Below, piece by piece: positions 58,862 through 64,000 of a DNA stretch of 64,000 bases (position 1 is its first letter; the number at the start of each line of letters is the position of its first letter). The notes under the pieces were generated by a model. That model was not told the origin of the DNA. It saw nothing but the letters and a program-made list of their open reading frames with translations, and ran no database searches. Source of the DNA: Erythrophleum ivorense (lineage: Eukaryota; Streptophyta; Magnoliopsida; Fabales; Fabaceae); assembly GCA_026724425.1 (NCBI GenBank), contig JAIUCV010000001.1, positions 9,344,556 through 9,408,555 of the forward strand, written 5' to 3'. The position numbers and the translations under genes are program-made.

Positions 58862-60795
58862 TATCCTTCTCTCCCACAACACGTGTTAGAGGATGCAAAA
58901 ATGATAACATCCTTTATATATAACCACATTTGGATTGTGAATTTGATGAAAAAATATACTGGAGGTAGAGATATTATTCATCCAGCCATTACTCGCTTTG
59001 CTACACAATTCTTACAACTACAATCTCTTGTGAAGCAAAAGTAAGCTTTGAAAAACATGTTCAACTTTGAAAAGTTTAAGAAGTCCAAATTTGGCAAGGA
59101 CAAATCAAGACCAGCACATAATGCAAGAAAAAAAATTTTAGATAATGGCTTTTGGATCAATACCAATGAAATACTAAAAGTATTTGAGCTAATTATCAAG
59201 GTGTTAAGGCTGGTTGACGATGATGAAATACTAACCATGGGTTTTATTTATGAAGCTATAGATAAAGCAAAACTATTTATACAATAAAATTGTCATTATC
59301 ACTTAACTTATAATGATATGATAGATAAAAGGTGGAGATTTCTACATACCAATTTACATTCTGCAGGTAAGTCTATATATATATAATGTTGTCACAAAAA
59401 AAGAAATATTTATGTATTGACTAATTAAGTCTATTTATTTATTTTTAGGTTATTTTCTTAATCCATAGTTTCAACTTGGAGTTAAGCATGGTCATTCAAT
59501 TTATAAAGAAACATTTGATGGAACCAAAAGTGCAACAACCAAATTAGAAAGAAATATGGATGTTGCAATTAGAGTACTAAATCAGGTTAGTTATTTTTAG
59601 TATAATGAATATTTGGAATATATTATTATATATTTACATTAAATTTAATATGATGTTGCATAGTTAATTCTTTTTCGAGACAAGAGATAGGACTTTGTAA
59701 TGCCACAAGCTCAGAGAATATGGTCCCAAATAGATCCCGGTAAGATATAATTCATTTCTTATTTACAAGTATATATGGAACAATATGTGACTCTATCAAA
59801 ATGATTATTTTTATTTATAATTTAAAGTTGACTAAATTTTTGTATTGTTTATTTAAATAGCTGAATGGTGGATGATATATGGTTCATGTGCTCCTGAACT
59901 TTAAAGCATTGCAATAAAAATTTTGAGCCAAACAACTTCAGCTTTAAATTGTGAAAGGAATTGGAGCACATTTAGCTATATTCATACAAAGACAAGAAAT
60001 AGACTCAAGTATAAAAAATTACAAAAATTTGTGTTTACCTTTTACAATATGAAGCTGAAAATGAAGGAGAATAAGAGGCGTAGTCTAGAAGAGATAGAAC
60101 AAAATTTCAATCCAATTAATCTTGATTATATATTCTAAGAAGATGATCCCTTGTCTCCATAGATTAAGGAAAGAGAAGGCCCATTATTGGATGGATTTTA
60201 AAATTCAGAATAGCTCCTAAGAATGGATATTGGTGATAAAGAGGTAGAGGCTGATGATGATTCAAGTTCCTATGAAAGTTATAGTCAAACTGGTGATGGT
60301 GGTTTGAGTCCACCAAATAAAAATAGTGGTAGTGATGGTGGTGATGCAGCAAAAAGTGATCATGACAGAGATGAAGATAAGGAACAAGATCCATATCAAG
60401 ACGTTCTATATACTATGCATGATTTAGGTTTTGTTGTTGATATGACATCTTTTCAAGATAGAGGCTTTAGTGATAATAGAAGAAGTGGTCATCAATCAAT
60501 GAGAGGTGGAAGGCAACAAAGAGGTTTATTAGAAGATAGTTCTTTCTCTACTTTTTCACAAAGTTTTAGTGATTTTGGCATTGGTGGCTCATTTCAAAGT
60601 ACTCAAAGTTATTATCCCCCATTTTATCAACAATATTCTCATATGTCACATGATCATTACCCAATGACTCAAGCCCCACCATATTATCAACCTTCAATAA
60701 ATTATCAAGAGTCTTATTATCATCCAGCATCAAATTTTTCTTATCAGCAAATGGAGAATACAGGTGGAGGATTTTTTGATTATGTTTTTAGATAG
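58862..60795 (+). pseudogene. hAT transposase relic (exons with preserved splice sites)
   Basis: Segments: about 58862-59366, 59449-59585, 59664-59739 and 59861-60795, joined at gcag/gtaagt and ttttag/gt-type sites. Recognisable parts: SFIYNHIWIVNLMKKYTGGR, IHPAITRFATQFLQLQSL, then VLRLVDDDEILTMGFIYEAI (RNase H-like transposase core), YFLNP, and the hAT dimerisation end LNCERNWSTFSYIHTKTRNR with a YKKLQKFVF follow-up. The last part (60223-60795) is the acidic, S/G/Y-rich tail usual in this plant family. Stops at about 59042, 59285, 59467, 59690, 59903 and 60136 show it is dead. The BED zinc finger and the N-terminal third are absent. Confidence 0.85.
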
Positions 60796-61900
60796 GGAGC
60801 AAGATAATGTGATAATGAAAGTGAAAGTGGAAGCTACGATTCTCTACAAAATTCTACAATGTGGTGATTCTAATTCTCTCTTTGTAATAAGTATGTAAGT
60901 ATACTTGTATATTATCTAACTTTTTCTTTTAATTTTCTCAAGTACCATTGATATGCTTGTTCAAAATAAAGATTTATTTAATTAATATTGATGTTAGGCA
61001 TGATATATTTATGTATATCAGAGTTATAATGATTATATATATTTTAAAAATAATTTGTGCAACTTCAAAAAAAATTCATAGCCGTAGCAACCGCAACCGG
61101 CATTATAATACCCACAGTGCCTGCAACCGCAGCAATCACAACGCAGCCACAACCACAACCGTAATTTAAAACCTTTATATATATATGTATGTTTATATTC
61201 TTCCATAATATAGTTAAAATTTAAACACTATAGATAGTGCATCTATCTTTAATTAGCCACAACAAAAACCATGGCAAAGTACAAGTTACCTTGGTTCCTC
61301 AAACTATAGCAAATTGGAAATGCAACGGTTGATGAACCACAATGAAACAAAGCATGTGATGTCATATTTGTCATGGTTTTTTAATAATTAACAACAGTTA
61401 TGACAAGTGCTGATGATTTTTTTTGGGCAATGAAAGTCCATTAAAGATTCTATAAATGGGGTCTAGAATATTAGTTTTTTCTATCAGTAAATGGTTTAAA
61501 ATACTTAAAGGGGTTAGCACAACGATAAGAGCAGAAAGTATCTTTTCTTTATAATCTGAGTTTGATTTTTATACAAGCATTATGGATTGGAATTCTAATT
61601 GCACTAGGCCAATGTGAGGGATTGCACTGTTAGTCTATTTTGCTTTATTTTTATTGTTAAACTTTTTACAATCGTTGAACTTTACAGCCATTAAAAAAAA
61701 TCATCTTTTATTTTTTTTCTTAAATGACATGCTATTTGGATTGATTGCAGAAAAGCCAAATGTAGTGTTTATGATTCTAAGCAAGATACAAAAGCTAAAA
61801 CCATAAGATCATGGGAGTTTCTTGGGCTAGAATGTAATGGAATTGTTCCAATAGACTCAACTTGTGTTTTTGGTGTGGGAAATTGGTGTTTATAGCAGTT

Positions 61901-63225
61901 GATTAGAATTGACTCAGGGTAGAGGTAATAGAGATAAAAAGATATGAAAGATAAGATAATAAGACAATAACTTGTATTAATAGTCTAAAGAGATAGCGAT
62001 ACAATAGCTAGTCAAAACTAAGACAAAGGAGCCCAAGCTTAATAGCTCTAGGTATACTAAAATGCTTATTATCTGATGGATGAATGCATTCATGGATGTC
62101 TAAATTTCCCCCTTATGAGGTTGTAAAGGTTTTGATTTATAAGGGGCAATGAAATGATAATAACGATCAAGTCAAGTTGTCTAGTGAAGCTGTAAAAGTT
62201 TTCTAAGTAGGTGGCTTATCATGTTAGAGCTATTTTGCTTAGAATAATTTGAATAGCTTCTTGTGTCAGCTCTTTGAAAGCTCAACAAATGATAGCCATT
62301 AAGTATTTCAAGCATTTTAGAATTAGGTTTGGACCAAGTAAAGTTGATCCAAACTTTTATGGTCAAGCAATATTTATAACAACTTATAAGAAGACTAGCA
62401 AGTTTTTAAAGAACCTATGGGTCAAGCAAATTTTGCCCAATTCTACTCCATAGTTGCTTGGATAGGACAAAAGGTTGGTTTAGTCCAAGTATAATAACAA
62501 TGAGCTAAATACAATCACCAATGGAAGTTTAAGTTTATTGATTTGGCTTACGAACCATAGATAATTGCTAGGAAAAGTTTAAGCATATTGAAGTTCAAGA
62601 CAATCTTTGAGGTTGTAAAATTTAAAATACATGGATGAAGAGGAAGGCAAAATGGGTGTTAAATTGGAAGGGTTTTTTATTAGTTCTACATAATAAAAAA
62701 ATTTTAAATTTAGAGATAGATCACTCATTACAATAGATTTAAAGATCAATTCCAATTTTTTTTTTTGTTAAAAGATTTAGGGATATTGCAATTGGAGGTA
62801 AAGACAAGCTAGGTAAGTACTATTTCCCCTAAACACATTTAACCAAACATACATTTATTCATAAATTCCATTTAAATCACATGAAATTTAGTTAACTTTT
62901 AAGTAGCCAAACCTTAGACACACTACATTTTCTCCCCTTTCTTTCGATCTTTTTGCGAAAGCAAGTTTGAAGGCTATTGATAAGTAATTCAAATTAAGTA
63001 GGGATAACTTTTTCCTTTTCGTTTGTTATTAAGGCCATTGCTATCTTTTACTTTTAATTGAATATCATTGATAGTTGGTAGAGGTCTTTTAGTGTGAGTC
63101 AATTAGTTTTTTGGATATGAATACCGTGTAGCTAATACCATCATTTACTTATGTAGTAAAATTGAGTCTTCATCATGTATCTTCCTCCTTTTATATTCTC
63201 TTCCTTTTACTCCCTTAATTTTAAG
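61901..63225. other. Intergenic stretch before gypsy element 3
   Basis: No gene recognised. Positions 62505-62570 (caatcaccaatggaagtttaa, gcttacgaaccatagataatt) match 36576-36632 in NF-YC intron 3, a dispersed repeat. The part nearest 63225 may be the 5' LTR of gypsy element 3. Confidence 0.5.
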
Positions 63226-64000
63226 CATAGCAGCTGGTATTAAGGTAGTCGATTCGAATGGCTAATGCAATGAGATCACAAGTTGCACTTCCTGAAACTA
63301 AAGATCGCTTTTGAGCTACTATGGAATAGTGCTTGGCATCAATGGAACAACAAGTGGTGGGGTTACAAGAATTGGGCTGAGGGTTATCCTTCCAGTTTAC
63401 TAAGCTTATGAGTCATGATCGAGAACGCCATTGTAGCAACAAACATTGGAGTGACTATTAGATGTACCAAGATTGAGTTTTCAAAATTCATTAGACATGA
63501 TGTAAATAGGTGGATCTCCAAATGTGAATGATTCTTTATTCATGGCAACAAACTAGACAGCAATAAGGTAACACTCACTGGTCTTGCATTGGATGAAATA
63601 GCTTATAAATGGTTTCAAAACTTCAAAAAAATGGCTAATGGTCTGATGAATTGGAAAATGCTAGTGGATGCAATTAAAGTGAGATTTGGATCCCTTTTCA
63701 ATGATCTTATAGAGGAGTTGATGTAGCTCAAATGAAGAGGAAGTCTTATGGAGTTCCAAGAGTCATTTGATAGCTTGGTTTGTAGAGTGGAGTTAATTAA
63801 GAGTTAAAAATTAAGATGTTATATTGCTAGTTTTAAGCCTGAACTTGTGATAGGGGTAAAACTATTCCATCCAACTACTCTGTTGGATGCCACTAGACTC
63901 ACTAGATTACAAGAACTCAATACGGAGTTGTTGCAAAAGAAGCTTTAAAATCAATCAAGGAGTAGTGGAAATTACAAGGAAAATGTTGTGCTCTTGAAAG
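63226..64000 (+). pseudogene. Gypsy element 3, gag relic cut by the window end
   Basis: A worn primer-binding-site-like ctggtattaagg (63233-63244) precedes an ATG at 63259. The gag core follows: IEFSKFIRHDVNRWISKCE near 63470, VTLTGLALDEIAYKWFQNF near 63569, and LFHPTTLLDATRLTRLQEL near 63860. It is the same gag family as gypsy element 2 (FPKFNESDMNGWISKCERLF, LLHPQTLLEAMWLAKL), with several stops. The rest lies outside the window. Confidence 0.8.

Larger units (their letters stand above)
56812..61175 (+). mobile_element. Degenerate hAT-superfamily transposon, about 4.4 kb
   Basis: The left end tagggttataaattgcgg (56812) and the reverse complement of the right end, about 61158-61175 (aaaggttttaaattacgg), match at 14 of 18 positions. 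Both ends carry subterminal gcgg/ccgc-rich motifs. The TA-rich flanks prevent a firm call of the 8-bp target duplication. Inside, a transposase with four visible exons and several stops reads on the + strand. It interrupts the third unit of the tandem repeat (block a before it, blocks b and c after it). Confidence 0.8.
53655..61900 (+). repeat. Three-copy tandem repeat, units of about 1.1-1.5 kb, third unit split by hAT
   Basis: Three blocks recur in the same order. Block a: 53655-53980, 54790-55075 and 56350-56660 (shared: tcaagtttgtaat, gtgctcatgaaatatgacaa). Block b: 53985-54260, 55515-55805 and 61185-61445 (shared: tttttaattagcc, gtttgtcatgg-like, gaaagtccattaaag-like). Block c: 54266-54780, 55812-56345 and 61450-61900 (shared: tctataaatgg, tcagtttctt, aagcattatggatt). 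Unit 2 holds an extra partial a/c piece (55170-55510). Block b ends resemble CACTA right ends (tttttgtagtg). No protein is encoded. The unit is probably a non-autonomous transposon that was duplicated in tandem. Confidence 0.75.

Noticed and set aside
60164..60394. Histidine-rich minus-strand open frame
   Set aside because: It is the antisense of the acidic, S/D/G-rich tail of the hAT transposase.

Overview
The window is nuclear DNA from a flowering plant, very probably a eudicot. It is AT-rich, its two clear genes have plant-type introns or are intronless plant families (an M-gamma MADS-box gene and an NF-YC gene), and most of the rest is plant transposable elements at every stage of decay. 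No tRNA, rRNA, organellar or bacterial gene was seen. The species cannot be named from the sequence alone.

Layout. 1-4.28 kb: two diverged copies of the sequence upstream of the MADS gene, with AT-rich MITE-like inserts in the outer copy. 4.28-5.34 kb: intact, intronless type I MADS-box gene (AGL80/PHERES-like), + strand. 8.4-13.8 kb: a dead Ty3/gypsy element (+) that took in a solo-LTR-like insert and a nearly pristine 313-bp TRIM. 13.9-14.7 kb: a DUF4283/zinc-knuckle relic (-). 15.5-20.4 kb: a second dead Ty3/gypsy element (+), itself inside a pair of inverted repeats. 23.38-23.80 kb: a small intact gene for a basic plant protein of unknown function, with a TATA box and three W-boxes. 24.8-29.5 kb: a full-length but broken Ty1/copia element (-) that split a LINE relic. 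30.35-31.09 kb: a deleted hAT element with a perfect 8-bp target duplication. 31.51-32.37 kb: a Pack-MULE with long TIRs and a perfect 9-bp target duplication, carrying a piece of a UEV1 (ubiquitin-conjugating enzyme variant) gene. 34.59-37.47 kb: a six-exon NF-YC gene (+). 37.68-42.41 kb: a second Ty1/copia element (-), apparently in a 3'UTR intron of the NF-YC gene. 44.7-48.5 kb: CACTA-like ends around a captured GT47/exostosin gene fragment. 48.9-53.3 kb: unclassified LTR-like and CACTA-like debris, including a 137-bp mini-CACTA. 53.65-61.9 kb: about three copies of a 1.1-1.5 kb tandem unit containing tRNA-like (SINE-type) A/B boxes, the third copy interrupted by a 4.4 kb dead hAT element. 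63.2 kb to the end: the start of a third gypsy element of the same family as the second.

Only three protein genes look functional: the MADS gene, the small basic protein gene and the NF-YC gene. NF-YC and MADS proteins are both DNA-binding transcription factors, but nothing here shows that they act together. The most informative parts of the window are structural: several nested insertions whose target duplications or interrupted reading frames can be read directly, and two independent cases of host gene fragments (UEV1, GT47) carried in or beside DNA transposons.
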